Source: Granulicella sp. S156
Lineage (GTDB): Bacteria; Acidobacteriota; Terriglobia; Terriglobales; Acidobacteriaceae
DNA: 64,000 bases
Assembly (NCBI RefSeq): GCF_009766105.1
Contig: NZ_LMUH01000013.1
Location: forward strand, 274,346 to 338,345
Direction of reading: 5' to 3'
Numbering within the stretch: position 1 is the stretch's first letter; each line of letters starts with the position of its first letter. A program made the position numbers and the translations under genes. The notes beneath the pieces are model-generated. The model ran no database searches and was not told where the DNA came from. It was given only the letters and a program-made list of their open reading frames with translations. Shown one piece after another: positions 8,278-17,611 of this stretch.

Positions 8278-10008
8278 TTATTTTTTGCAGAGCTCTTCAA
8301 ACAGCTCATCGCGATGTGCCAGTGTAAAGCTGTCGATGGAGCGCAGGCTGCGTTCATAGACGAACGCAGCAACACCCGCTAGGACTGCAAAAACTGGCAA
8401 TGGCAGCCACGGTATCCCGATGAAGTGAGCCAGGAACAGTAAGCCTGCTGCTACACCTGCGGAACCAATCAAGAGTCCGATGCTGATCAGCGCGCTCAAA
8501 GGAGATGCCTGTTTTCCGGCTCCCATGCGGGCGACTACGATCTTCTTTGGCGCTGTGATGGAACGTCGATTCCCAATAATTGTGCTGAACAGCAGAGTCG
8601 CAACGGCCCATAGCAGAGCGTTGGCAATATTCAACAGGGAGGGCATCGCGGTGAGGTACGTGATGATGGCTAAGACCGCGACGATCTCAATGAATGCCAG
8701 CAGGAAGTTCACCAGGTTTTTGGCGAAGAACACATCGCGCAGTCTCACTGGAGCCATGAAGTAGAACTGCGAGCCTGCGGCTTCAAGCCCGAACGAGTTA
8801 TACGCGAGCGGCACAACGCCCAGCAGCGTATAGGACACCGCTATCGGGAACAGCCAGGAGGTATTGCCGCGTGTTGCCAGCCTCCCGGCAAAGAGGAACA
8901 CCATCACCACCGGCGCGACCAGGCTGTAGAAGATGCCCGTATTGCGGCGGACGTAGAGTAGCTCCTTGCCGAGTAATGTTGTAACTACGGAAGAGAGTCC
9001 CAGGAAACCGTGCTCAGGCTCGATTGCGGTTGAAGCGAGTGCGGGGGATGTTTGTTTTGCCGAAGGCGTCGTTTTGCGAGCGACGGCGTTGGCTTGTTCA
9101 CTCAGATTTTCGCCGCGGAACTCGGTGCGCATACGCAGAGCGAAGATCGCGAAGAACAAAGCGGCGAAAGCAGCACAGCCGAGCGTAAAGCCGAGCGAGG
9201 CAAGCGGCTGTCCCTGATTCGCGGCGATAAGCGAGGAGGCAGTCAGTCCCGGCGGAAGCGAGGAAAAGAAAGGTTGCGCATGGTGATAAAAGCTCAACCC
9301 TGCATTCAGACGTTCTTGTGAGAGAGCGCTTGTGTGACTGTGATGGTGGTTATAGGCCGGGTTGAAGGTGACATTCAGGTACTGAAAGCCCAGAGAGGCG
9401 AAGAAGATCAGCCCGGTGAAGACCTCGCGGGCGCGGCGTGTGGAGAGCCAGCGGTCGACCCACGCGAACACCATCCGCGAGAAGAGCACGTTGGCCGCGG
9501 CAAAGACCGCCAGCGACAGCAGTGCGTAGAGCCAGAGCGATGGAATCGCGATGACAACGCCAACAGCGATCGCCAAACTCATGGCTGTACCGACGATGTT
9601 GGCTGGCGTCAGGAGGCCGAAGAACAGGCGGATCGCAACGAAGTTGGCCAGGTTCAACGGGAAGCGGATGAGCTGCGTCGGGTCGAAGATGGTGCCGGGC
9701 TGTCCGAGGTTGATGTTGAGCAGTTGGCAGAGGACAAACGTTCCCCACAACAGCCACGAGATACGGTCGAGATGGTGATGCGAGGCGAAGAAGTACGCGC
9801 CGGCTCCCGAGCCGAGGGTCGGCAGCAGTGCCAATACCGCAAAGAGGGGATAGAGGATGATGGCAGCGATCAAATCGCCCGCACCGCCCTTGCGGCGGAA
9901 GGAGTTGACGGTCATACGCCAGCGCAGGCGGGCGATAGCGGCAAACTGCGCACGCGTTTGCGCGGCAGTCCAAGATCCGTTGTTGGGAGAGAGGCCTACC
10001 CCAGCCAT
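8278..10008 (-). CDS. ABC exporter permease (ABC-2-like), large
   Basis: A 576-residue integral membrane protein with many hydrophobic segments in two halves, separated by a polar Ala/Pro/Lys-rich linker (about residues 300-335). It is the membrane partner of the ATPase encoded just upstream: the start ATG 10008 lies inside the end of that gene (13-bp overlap) and has AGGAG 6 bases before it. The ATPase-permease pair without a binding protein indicates export. The substrate is unknown; a lipid, peptide or drug is possible. It could also belong to the larger permease group with a duplicated ABC-2 core. Confidence 0.8.
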   Translation of the reverse strand: MAGVGLSPNNGSWTAAQTRAQFAAIARLRWRMTVNSFRRKGGAGDLIAAIILYPLFAVLALLPTLGSGAGAYFFASHHHLDRISWLLWGTFVLCQLLNINLGQPGTIFDPTQLIRFPLNLANFVAIRLFFGLLTPANIVGTAMSLAIAVGVVIAIPSLWLYALLSLAVFAAANVLFSRMVFAWVDRWLSTRRAREVFTGLIFFASLGFQYLNVTFNPAYNHHHSHTSALSQERLNAGLSFYHHAQPFFSSLPPGLTASSLIAANQGQPLASLGFTLGCAAFAALFFAIFALRMRTEFRGENLSEQANAVARKTTPSAKQTSPALASTAIEPEHGFLGLSSVVTTLLGKELLYVRRNTGIFYSLVAPVVMVFLFAGRLATRGNTSWLFPIAVSYTLLGVVPLAYNSFGLEAAGSQFYFMAPVRLRDVFFAKNLVNFLLAFIEIVAVLAIITYLTAMPSLLNIANALLWAVATLLFSTIIGNRRSITAPKKIVVARMGAGKQASPLSALISIGLLIGSAGVAAGLLFLAHFIGIPWLPLPVFAVLAGVAAFVYERSLRSIDSFTLAHRDELFEELCKK

Positions 10009-10829
10009 TGCAGCTCCTGCTCGGGATGCGTGATGCCCGACTCCCCGCCGACGATATTGAGGAAGATCTGCTCAAGGGTGAGGCGAGCGTTCGAGTCTGT
10101 CTGCTCGCCTGGTGCGAGGCGGGCCTGAACCCCGGCGCGCAACTCGTCCAGCGAGCCGTTGGCGACGATGTGCCCTTTGTGGATGATGGCGATGTGGGAG
10201 CAGAGCCGCTCGACGATCTCCAGCACATGCGACGTGAGGAAGATGGTTGCGCCGCGGGCGATCATGCCTTGCAGCATATTCTTGAGTGTCCCGGCTGCGA
10301 TGGCATCGACGCCTTCGAACGGCTCGTCGAGAAACAACACCTTCGGTCCGTGGATGACGGCGGCAGCCAGCGCAAGCTTCTTGCCCATGCCGTGCGAGTA
10401 GTCGGAGAGAAGCTTCTTCCGCTCGTCGGCCAGGCCCATAAACTCCAGGAGCTCTGTAGTTCGTTGCTGTGTCACCTGTCGATCGAGCCCGTACATGCGG
10501 CCGACGAAGTGCAGGTATTCCGTAGCGGTGAGCTTGCCAAAGAGCGCCATGCCCTCGGGCACAACACCGATGTGGCGCTTGACCTCTACCGGATTGTTCA
10601 GCAAGTCCTGGCCGAGGACCTGGATGCTGCCCGAGGTCGGGGCCAGCAGCCCGGTGAGCATCTTGATGGTCGTCGACTTACCCGCGCCGTTGGGCCCGAG
10701 AAAGCCGAAGAACTGTCCTGGCTCAACAGCCAGATCGATGTGGTCGACGGCAGTGAATCCTCCGTCAAAGCTGCGGGTGAGAGCGTGAGCGGCAATCGCG
10801 GGAGCCATATGCGTTTGAGTGTACGGCAT
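9996..10829 (-). CDS. ABC transporter ATP-binding protein
   Basis: A 277-residue ATPase with Walker A GPNGAGKST (about 45-53), Walker B LFLDEP (165-170) and the switch region TSH. The signature motif is YSHGM at 144-148 rather than LSGGQ, a variant common in ABC-2 export ATPases. It energises the permease encoded by the overlapping downstream gene. An alternative start is ATG 10808; neither has a strong Shine-Dalgarno site. The N-terminal MAPAIAAHALTRSFDGG fits the usual beginning of this domain. Confidence 0.92.
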   Translation of the reverse strand: MPYTQTHMAPAIAAHALTRSFDGGFTAVDHIDLAVEPGQFFGFLGPNGAGKSTTIKMLTGLLAPTSGSIQVLGQDLLNNPVEVKRHIGVVPEGMALFGKLTATEYLHFVGRMYGLDRQVTQQRTTELLEFMGLADERKKLLSDYSHGMGKKLALAAAVIHGPKVLFLDEPFEGVDAIAAGTLKNMLQGMIARGATIFLTSHVLEIVERLCSHIAIIHKGHIVANGSLDELRAGVQARLAPGEQTDSNARLTLEQIFLNIVGGESGITHPEQELQWLG

Positions 10830-10913
10830 GGCTCTATTTGTCAGCAGATTTCTAATCGCGCCGGGACATCATGGCTCCAATCGAAACATCGCCGATGTCC
10901 GCACCTATGGTTA

Positions 10914-11867
10914 TTAGGGACCGGATGTCGCTGCAAGCGTAGGGTCTGTAAAGAACCCCTTTGCGGGCATCTGCTGAAGCCGTGGGTCTTGATTCGTTCC
11001 GATGTGTTCGCCCAGGAAGTCCAGCAGTACCTGAACTTTAGGAGTCAGCCGTGCCGAACCGGAGAAGAGTGCGCACAGGGTGATCGGCTCGGGACTCCAG
11101 AGAGGCAATACGGGCACGAGTTGATGGCGCGTGTCGGGGCGTTTGGCCATGTACAAGGGCAGGCTGGCAATTCCGAGTCCGCTGGTCGCCAGCTTCAGAT
11201 GCACCAGGGGATCGCTGGTAACAACCCGAAAAACTATATTCGGTGCAGCCAGCTTTGAGCCTCGGCTCAACTTCCAGATGCCGGAACCAATGCAGGTGTG
11301 TGACGTGAGTTCATCCGGAGTAGCTGGAGTGCCGAAGGCCGAGAGGTAATCGGGACTGGCGAAGAGTCCTCGCTTCGTGCCTGGATAGGGACGCACGCGG
11401 CGCAGGGAGTCACGAGGTGCCCGTAGCTTGAAGAAGACGTCGACATCCTCCCGCGGCTCCTGATCCCATCCGGAGGCGTAGGGCTCGATCTCGACGCGAA
11501 GATCCGGGTAGCGCTCAAAGAACTTTTTGAGCAAAGGCGCGAAGATGTTGCGCGCCATAGTTACGGGGCAGGCTACTTTAATGAGGCCGCTTGGCCGTTC
11601 GCGACGGCTCTCCAGCAACTCGCCTCCGTCTCTCAGGGTGCGTAACGCTTGCCTGCACGTTTGCAGATACTCCTTGCCGAAGTCGGTGAGGACAAGCCCT
11701 CGTGGACTTCGCTGCACCAGCAAGACATCCAGATGCTGTTCGAGCCGAGTCAGCGACCGGCTTACCGTCGAAGTCGGCAGGTTCAGTTCCCTGGCTGCGG
11801 CTGTCAGGGTGCCTGCCTGGGCGATCAGGACAAAGGTGCGGACATCGTTGAGGTCGGGTATCTCCAC
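10914..11867 (-). CDS. LysR-family transcriptional regulator
   Basis: The 317-residue protein has an N-terminal winged helix-turn-helix (LTAAARELNLPTSTVSRSLT, about 18-37) and a C-terminal periplasmic-binding-like effector domain. The start ATG 11867 follows AGGAG by 7 bases. It is divergent from the NmrA-like reductase at 12067, with a palindromic candidate operator in the gap, so it most likely controls that gene and itself. The last 20 or so residues (TDPTLAATSGP) extend beyond the usual fold end. Confidence 0.92.
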   Translation of the reverse strand: MEIPDLNDVRTFVLIAQAGTLTAAARELNLPTSTVSRSLTRLEQHLDVLLVQRSPRGLVLTDFGKEYLQTCRQALRTLRDGGELLESRRERPSGLIKVACPVTMARNIFAPLLKKFFERYPDLRVEIEPYASGWDQEPREDVDVFFKLRAPRDSLRRVRPYPGTKRGLFASPDYLSAFGTPATPDELTSHTCIGSGIWKLSRGSKLAAPNIVFRVVTSDPLVHLKLATSGLGIASLPLYMAKRPDTRHQLVPVLPLWSPEPITLCALFSGSARLTPKVQVLLDFLGEHIGTNQDPRLQQMPAKGFFTDPTLAATSGP

Positions 11868-11945
11868 GGCAACTCCTGTCGACGAAGCGGATGGGCGGTC
11901 TTGGGGCAGATAAGGGCCGCCCGCAGGTTTGAGCCTAATTCAGTA

Positions 11946-11970
11946 TTGCGCTATAGCAACTCAGAGTTGC
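11946..11970. promoter_or_regulatory. Candidate LysR operator (overlapping palindromes)
   Basis: Two overlapping palindromes lie between the divergent LysR and NmrA-like genes: TTGC-N6-GCAA (11946-11959) and GCAACTC-A-GAGTTGC (11956-11970, a perfect 7-bp arm). The placement, about 80 bases from one start and 100 from the other, fits LysR autoregulation and activation of the divergent gene. Confidence 0.5.
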
Positions 11971-12066
11971 TCATATGAATGCTTCGACCTGCCCTCGACC
12001 AGCGTCTTCTATTACGAACCTGGATAGCCGCGACGAAGCGCTAACAGGAAAGTAAAGGAGACCGAA

Positions 12067-12930
12067 ATGAAGATCCTAGTGACAGGTGGAACAGGCAATG
12101 TAGGCGGTGCAGTGGTACGCGAACTGCTCAAACGGGGCGCAGAGGTTCGCGTGCTGGCTCGCAAGCAGCCGGAAGCAGGCAAGCTGCCAGCTGGTGTGGA
12201 GGTGGCCATCGGAGATCTGCTCGACCCGGTGTCGGTGGAACAAGCGATGCTGGGAGTCGACAAACTCTTCCTGCTCAACGCAGTCGTTACCGACGAGTTG
12301 ACGCAGGCGTTGATTGCCTACGGCATCGCGAAGCGGGTGGGGCTGAAGCATGTGACCTATCTGTCCGTCTTCAAAGTAGATCAATTCCGCGACGTCCCGC
12401 ACTTTGCGTCGAAGCTGGCCGTTGAGAGTGCCTTGCGCGAGTTTGGCGTTCCGTACACCATTCTGCGGCCTGGCTACTATATTCAAAACGATGCGACCCT
12501 GAAGGGCGCGCTCACGGGTCCTGGTGTTTATCCCATGCCTATCGGCACAGCGGGAATCGCTGCAGTGGATGTGCGGGACATCGCGGAAGTGGCTGCGATT
12601 TCTCTGACAGAAGATGGGCACGAGGGGCAGACCTACGATCTGGTCGGGCCGTCGACGATCACCGGTCCTGGCAATGCAGCGATCTGGAGCAAGCTGCTGG
12701 GTAAGGAGATCAAGTACACGGGCCATAACTTCGACCAGTGGGAAGAACAGATGCGTGCGAGAGCCGCTGGATGGACAGCCTACGATCTTCGCATGATGTT
12801 CCAGGGCTACTTCGATCGTGGATTCGGGTCGACCGAGACAGAGGTCGCTCGCATTACAAAGCTCCTTGGCCATGCTCCACGTAGCTATGAAGACTTCGTT
12901 GCGGAAACCGCAGCGATTTGGAAGGCCTGA
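12067..12930 (+). CDS. NmrA-like NAD(P)-binding reductase (atypical SDR)
   Basis: A 287-residue protein beginning MKILVTGGTGNVGG, with the GxxGxxG dinucleotide loop at the N-terminus, and NmrA/QOR2-like features afterwards (ASKLAVESALREFGVPYTIL, RPGYY). Relatives reduce quinones or sense NADP(H); no specific substrate is evident. AAAGGAG seven bases before ATG 12067 makes the start secure. It is divergent from a LysR regulator with a palindrome between them, so expression is probably induced by a small effector. Confidence 0.88.
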   Translation: MKILVTGGTGNVGGAVVRELLKRGAEVRVLARKQPEAGKLPAGVEVAIGDLLDPVSVEQAMLGVDKLFLLNAVVTDELTQALIAYGIAKRVGLKHVTYLSVFKVDQFRDVPHFASKLAVESALREFGVPYTILRPGYYIQNDATLKGALTGPGVYPMPIGTAGIAAVDVRDIAEVAAISLTEDGHEGQTYDLVGPSTITGPGNAAIWSKLLGKEIKYTGHNFDQWEEQMRARAAGWTAYDLRMMFQGYFDRGFGSTETEVARITKLLGHAPRSYEDFVAETAAIWKA

Positions 12931-12977
12931 GCTGCTCCAACAACTCACTCACTTCAAAAGTTTGACTCGGAAATGGA

Positions 12978-15704
12978 TCATTCATAGCGGAGCGCAACCA
13001 TTGGATCAACTCTGGAAGCGCGGCGTGCCGGAAAGTAGCCTGCAAACACTGCTACGACCAGCAGGAGTATGACGGCGCTGGCAAGGCTGGCCAGGTCTGT
13101 GCCCTGGAATCCATAGAGCATATTTGCGACCAAGCGAGTTCCCATGAGGGTAATCGGGACTCCGATAACGATGCCTATGGTCACCAGCAGGACGATCTCG
13201 CGCATAACAAGCCAGCCTGTGTCGAACCGCGCCGCGCCCAGAGCCATACGGATACCGATCTCCTGAGTACGGCTGCTAACTACGTAGGACATAAGGCCGT
13301 AGATGCCGATGCAGGAGAGGAAGACGGCCAGCAGACCGAAGAAGGCGGAGAGTTGGCTGACGAGACGCTGGTTGGTGATGGAGCGTGCGATCTGTTCGTC
13401 GAGCGTTGTGACGTCGGCGATGGGAAGGTTGCGGTCAATCGAGTGGATGGCTTGCTGAACGGTTGTTGAGATCGCGGTGAAGCTGCCTGCATAGCGGACC
13501 TCGAAGTCACCTAGGTCCCAGGCGTACTGAGTGTGGGGATAGTAGTCGAGGGTCTCTGGGGCTTCGGTCAGATCGCCAAACTTTACGTCTTTGACGACGC
13601 CGACCACGACGCGTTCATTCTCTGGGCTGACATCGTGAATGTAGTAGTGGTGGCCGATGGGGCTGCCGGAAGGGAACATCGTCTTTGCCATACGCTCGCT
13701 GATGATGGCTACATGCTGCGAGGTCGCCGTGTCCTGTGGACCGAAGTTGCGGCCCGCAATCAGGGGTATCTGCATGGTGGCGAAGTAGCCATCGCTGATG
13801 ATGTTGTGCTTGACGTCGATGTTTTGGTCAACGTTCATGCCGGGAACGATCACGTTGTTGTTCCAGCTGCCTTCGTGAAAGGTGAAGAGTGAAAAGCTGG
13901 CGGCCTTTACGCCGGGAAGGGAACTGACGCGGTCTTCGATCTGATGATAGAGGTTGAGTTCTCTGACGGAGTCCGTGTCGCCGCTATATCCTGCTGAAGT
14001 TGAGTCGATTTGCAGGCGCAGTACATTTTCTTTGTTGAATCCAAGGTCTACGTTATTGAGATTGACGAGGCTGTGCAGGAACAGCCCCGCGCCGACCAGC
14101 AGAACCAGCGAGAGGGATACCTGCGAGACGACGAGTGCCCGGGCCAGTGGGTTCTTTCCGCCCGTGCCCTGAGAGCTGCGGCCGGCCTTCAAGGTGCTTG
14201 TGAGTTCCAGCCGCGTGGAGCGAAAGGCCGGGACGGTGCCGAAGACCAGTGCCGTTGCGATAGTCACTGCTAACGTGAAAAGCAGCAGCCGGGTGTTGAG
14301 GGAGACATCGAGAGGGATGGTGTCGAGTCCACCGGAGACCATACGCAATAGAAGGCGATTGGCAACGGAGGCCAGGGCTACGCCAAGCGCGCCGCCGACA
14401 AGAGCGAGTAGCAAGCTCTCGGTGAGAAGCTGGCGGATGATGCGGGTGCGGCGAGCTCCGAGCGCCTGGCGGACAGCTAGTTCCCGTGCGCGCGTGGTAG
14501 ATCGGGCGAGAAGCAGATTGGCGATGTTAGCGCAGGCGATCAGCAGGACCAGTGCCACGACCCCCATGAGGATTTGCAGTGGCTCAGAAAATTCACGGCG
14601 AAGTGACGACAGCCCATTGGCCATCGGGGTCAGGGGAACGCGGGCTTTGCTGAGTTTCTCCAGGTTTCTCTGATCGAGATTGGCATCTGGAAAGCTGCGA
14701 ATGATCTGCTGGTAAAGCAGGTTGACGTTACTGGTGGCTTGCGCGGTTGTGACGCCGGGTTTGAGCCGGCCCATGAGGTAGAGGGCTTCCGAAAAGTTAT
14801 CTTTGTATCCCTTCCAGCCGGGAGGAACGGCTTGCGCCATCGATAGCGGAATCCAGATATCGGGCGCTTTGCCCACTTCGGTGCCGAAGAATTCGGCAGG
14901 AGCGACGCCAACGATGCTGAAGATCGTCGAACCGATCTTCAGCTTGCGGTCAAGGACCGCAGGATCTTTGGCGAGGCTGCGCTTCCACCAAGCCTGGCTC
15001 ACGACGGCTACAGGATGGTCGCCTTCGCTGTTGTCGTCGGCATCGTTAAGTAGTCGGCCGATTGGAGCCTGCACACCGAGGGTTGGGAAGTAAGTTCCGG
15101 AGACCAACTGGACGTTCATGGGCTCGGCTTCGGTCCGGCCCTCCACTGTTCCGTGCACTGCATTCAACACGCTGAAGACCGCAGCGGTGTAGGAAAAGAC
15201 GGCGTTTCTTTGTTGCAGCTGGCGATAGAAGGGGTACGAGTAGAGATCGGTTTGGCCGCGGTCGTCGCTGTTGCCATTATCCTCGCCGTGTCCGAGAAGG
15301 ATCAGCTGCTGGGGTTCCCTAACCGGCAGAGACCGGAGCATCACCGCGTCCAGCAGGCTGAAGATGGCGGTGTTAGCGCCGATGCCCAGCGCCAGCGAGA
15401 CCAGCGCGACCACCGTGAGTGCGGGGCTCCGCAGCATGGCGCGGGTGCCATAGGCAATATCCTGGGCAAAGCTTTCCAACCATTCCCATCCCCATGTCAT
15501 GTAGCTGTTCTCCTGGATGCGAGTGGTGTTACCGAACTTGCGATGAGCGGCGGAGAAGGCTGCTTCAGGAGACAGCCCGATTTCGATCTGCTGCTCCTGG
15601 CGAAGCTCCATATGGAGGCGCATCTCTTCTTCCAGATCGCTGCGGAATTGGCGGCGGTGGAAGAGCATTTGCAGTCGTCGTAGCCATTCACCAGGCAGGC
15701 TCAT
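12978..15704 (-). CDS. MacB/FtsX-type ABC permease of the acidobacterial ADOP family
   Basis: The 908-residue protein begins with the ADOP-specific cytoplasmic domain (RSDLEEEMRLHMELRQEQQI) followed by two MacB-like halves, each with a periplasmic domain and FtsX permease helices. The motif ALGIGANTAIFSLLDAV is typical of acidobacterial permeases that lack a linked ATPase gene. The substrate is unknown and the role in export or signalling is inferred from the family. ATG 15704 follows GAGGAG with good spacing. It lies 26 bases downstream of a PadR regulator on the same strand and is almost certainly co-transcribed with it. Confidence 0.92.
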   Translation of the reverse strand: MSLPGEWLRRLQMLFHRRQFRSDLEEEMRLHMELRQEQQIEIGLSPEAAFSAAHRKFGNTTRIQENSYMTWGWEWLESFAQDIAYGTRAMLRSPALTVVALVSLALGIGANTAIFSLLDAVMLRSLPVREPQQLILLGHGEDNGNSDDRGQTDLYSYPFYRQLQQRNAVFSYTAAVFSVLNAVHGTVEGRTEAEPMNVQLVSGTYFPTLGVQAPIGRLLNDADDNSEGDHPVAVVSQAWWKRSLAKDPAVLDRKLKIGSTIFSIVGVAPAEFFGTEVGKAPDIWIPLSMAQAVPPGWKGYKDNFSEALYLMGRLKPGVTTAQATSNVNLLYQQIIRSFPDANLDQRNLEKLSKARVPLTPMANGLSSLRREFSEPLQILMGVVALVLLIACANIANLLLARSTTRARELAVRQALGARRTRIIRQLLTESLLLALVGGALGVALASVANRLLLRMVSGGLDTIPLDVSLNTRLLLFTLAVTIATALVFGTVPAFRSTRLELTSTLKAGRSSQGTGGKNPLARALVVSQVSLSLVLLVGAGLFLHSLVNLNNVDLGFNKENVLRLQIDSTSAGYSGDTDSVRELNLYHQIEDRVSSLPGVKAASFSLFTFHEGSWNNNVIVPGMNVDQNIDVKHNIISDGYFATMQIPLIAGRNFGPQDTATSQHVAIISERMAKTMFPSGSPIGHHYYIHDVSPENERVVVGVVKDVKFGDLTEAPETLDYYPHTQYAWDLGDFEVRYAGSFTAISTTVQQAIHSIDRNLPIADVTTLDEQIARSITNQRLVSQLSAFFGLLAVFLSCIGIYGLMSYVVSSRTQEIGIRMALGAARFDTGWLVMREIVLLVTIGIVIGVPITLMGTRLVANMLYGFQGTDLASLASAVILLLVVAVFAGYFPARRASRVDPMVALRYE

Positions 15705-15730
15705 AGGAGCTCCTCTCGTAACGCGTGAGA

Positions 15731-16096
15731 TTAGACCGTTTGGATAACGCGGGTGATGGCGCCCATGACACGTTCGAACTGGGAGACTTCAAGGCGCAAC
15801 TGCTTGCGGCCAGCAGTAGTGAGCGTGTAATAACGGGCACGGCGATTGCCGGAGGTAATGCCCCACTCGGCGGTCACCCAGCCTTTGATCAACATGCGCT
15901 GCAGGGCAGGGTAGAGCGAGCCTTCTTCCACCTGGAGAATATCGTCGGTGCTGCGCTGAATATTGTCGGCGATCTCGTAACCGTGGAGTTTGCCCCGGAC
16001 CGCAAGGGTTTTGAGGATGAGCAGGTAAAGGGTGCCGGGCGGAATCTCATCCCGGCTGTCGCCCAAATCCGAGTTGCGAGGTGTGCCTGCGGTCAT
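15731..16096 (-). CDS. PadR-family transcriptional regulator
   Basis: A 121-residue winged-helix protein with the PadR core (LLILKTLAVRGKLHGYEIAD, EEGSLYPALQRM, RRARYYTLTTAGR). PadR proteins of this short type repress their own operon, here including the ADOP permease 26 bases downstream. A 7-bp-arm palindrome lies 24 bases upstream of ATG 16096. The pairing PadR-ADOP is a recurrent acidobacterial arrangement. Confidence 0.94.
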   Translation of the reverse strand: MTAGTPRNSDLGDSRDEIPPGTLYLLILKTLAVRGKLHGYEIADNIQRSTDDILQVEEGSLYPALQRMLIKGWVTAEWGITSGNRRARYYTLTTAGRKQLRLEVSQFERVMGAITRVIQTV

Positions 16097-16119
16097 GCAG
16101 AAGACTCCAGCGAAGCTTA

Positions 16120-16134
16120 CATAGTTAAACTATG
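16120..16134. promoter_or_regulatory. Candidate PadR operator
   Basis: CATAGTT-A-AACTATG is a perfect inverted repeat with 7-bp arms immediately upstream of the padR start. It would overlap the promoter and fits autorepression. PadR sites of this form (ATA-GTT/AAC-TAT) are common; the assignment is by position. Confidence 0.6.
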
Positions 16135-16302
16135 CCAGCGTAGACCGAGCTGTATTCACTGTCAAGACCAGAACTCGAAACCGTTGGAGGGGGGGTATGA
16201 GGTTTCCTGAGATTCGCACCTCGGAAGACTTACCGTGATCCTGTGCGTCGGGATATCCCCAGATATGGCCCACCGCTCTATACTCGTAACCCTGAGGCGT
16301 AT

Positions 16303-17595
16303 ATGCGACTGCTTGCAGCGTCCATTCTGCTCATTGTGGCGACATCGTTAACCGCAGAACCAACCGATTCTGCGGTGGCGAGATTCCAGAGCGTGCAGGC
16401 AAAGCTTAAGCAGTCCCGTACTGCTAAGGATTGGCAGTCGAATCTCATCGCAGCCAATGAATTGAAACAGTTGCTCAATGAGGATCCGGACTCGCTGTTG
16501 GAAGTTGCTCGTGCTAATGTGCATGTGGCAGATTTCAAGGCAGCGTTTCGCGAATTGGATCAGTTCGTCCGCATGGGGCAGTCCAGCGATCTGCCGGAGC
16601 GATCCGCGGAGTTTGCCCCGCTCCGCGATAAGGCAGAATTTGCAACGATACAGCGTGGAATGCAGACGAACCGCACTCCGATCTCACTGGGATCAACCGC
16701 GTTTCTACTGCCTGAATCTAACCTGCTAGCCGAAGATGTGGATTACGATCCGAGTGGTCATCGGTTTCTTGTTACAAGCTTGCGCCAGAAGAAGATCATT
16801 GCTATGAAGGGTGGCGGAGTCAGCGGTGATTTTGCGAGTGCTCCCGACAACTGGCCCATGATGGCGATCAAGATCGACCGCTCACGCGGACTGGTGTGGG
16901 CAACGGAAGTTGCGATGCAAGGCTTTAGTTTGGCACGCGAATCGGACTGGGGAAGGTCAGCGTTACTCTGCTACGACCTGAAAGACGGTAGGTTGCTGCG
17001 GCGTATCGAAGGCCCACGCAGCAGCGCCCTGGGCGATATGGCGCTGATGGCGAATGGCGATGTTGTTGTGAGCGACGGAGATGGAGGCGGCGTATACCGA
17101 TTGCCAGCGAAGAGCTCCACTCTGGAGCGTCTCGACGGCGGAGATTTCATCTCCCCTCAGACTCCAGCGATGCATCCGGACGGGGAGCATATCTTTGTCC
17201 CTGATTATGAACGCGGGATTGCTGTTGTGGAGCTCGCAACCAGACACGTGCAGTGGCTTTCAACAGGAGGGCGATTCGCTCTCAACGGCATCGACGGTCT
17301 TTACTTCGATCATGGAAGATTAATCGCCGTACAAAATGGCACCTCTCCCGAACGCGTGATCGTCTTCACGCTAGACTCAACACTCTCGGAAATTACAGGC
17401 GAAACGATTCTCGAACGATCCACGGATACGCTCGGCGATCCGACCCACGGAGTGGTCGTTGGCAAGGACTTCTACTACATTGCCAACTCCGGCTGGGACG
17501 TCACCGATGACCACGGGAATATCAAGCCAGGAACAAAACCGTCTGAGCCTCGCATGATGCGAGTGGAGTCCAGGAAATTTGAAGCTTCAAAGTAA
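16303..17595 (+). CDS. Secreted SMP-30/NHL-type beta-propeller protein with N-terminal helical domain
   Basis: About 430 residues from ATG 16303, preceded by TGAGG. It starts with a signal peptide (MRLLAASILLIVATSLTAEP). Residues about 25-120 are helical and TPR-like (PDSLLEVARANVHVADFKAA). From about 130 the protein consists of repeated strands with conserved D/G motifs (DVDYDPSGHRFLVTS, GDMALMANGDVVVSDGDGGG) like SMP-30/gluconolactonase propellers. An in-frame ATG at 16243 would put the signal peptide inside the protein, so it is not used. The substrate is unknown. Its 3' end is 16 bases from a convergent TetR gene. Confidence 0.75.
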   Translation: MRLLAASILLIVATSLTAEPTDSAVARFQSVQAKLKQSRTAKDWQSNLIAANELKQLLNEDPDSLLEVARANVHVADFKAAFRELDQFVRMGQSSDLPERSAEFAPLRDKAEFATIQRGMQTNRTPISLGSTAFLLPESNLLAEDVDYDPSGHRFLVTSLRQKKIIAMKGGGVSGDFASAPDNWPMMAIKIDRSRGLVWATEVAMQGFSLARESDWGRSALLCYDLKDGRLLRRIEGPRSSALGDMALMANGDVVVSDGDGGGVYRLPAKSSTLERLDGGDFISPQTPAMHPDGEHIFVPDYERGIAVVELATRHVQWLSTGGRFALNGIDGLYFDHGRLIAVQNGTSPERVIVFTLDSTLSEITGETILERSTDTLGDPTHGVVVGKDFYYIANSGWDVTDDHGNIKPGTKPSEPRMMRVESRKFEASK

Positions 17596-17611
17596 CCGTC
17601 ACGGTCTTCGA

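Noticed and set aside
9334-10128. 264-codon + strand frame opposite the ABC permease
   Set aside because: Shadow of the permease gene; charged, low-complexity product without family features.
10008-11258. 416-codon + strand reading frame opposite the ABC ATPase and LysR genes
   Set aside because: It lies antisense to two well-supported genes, has no ribosome site or recognisable domain, and its composition is that of a shadow frame.
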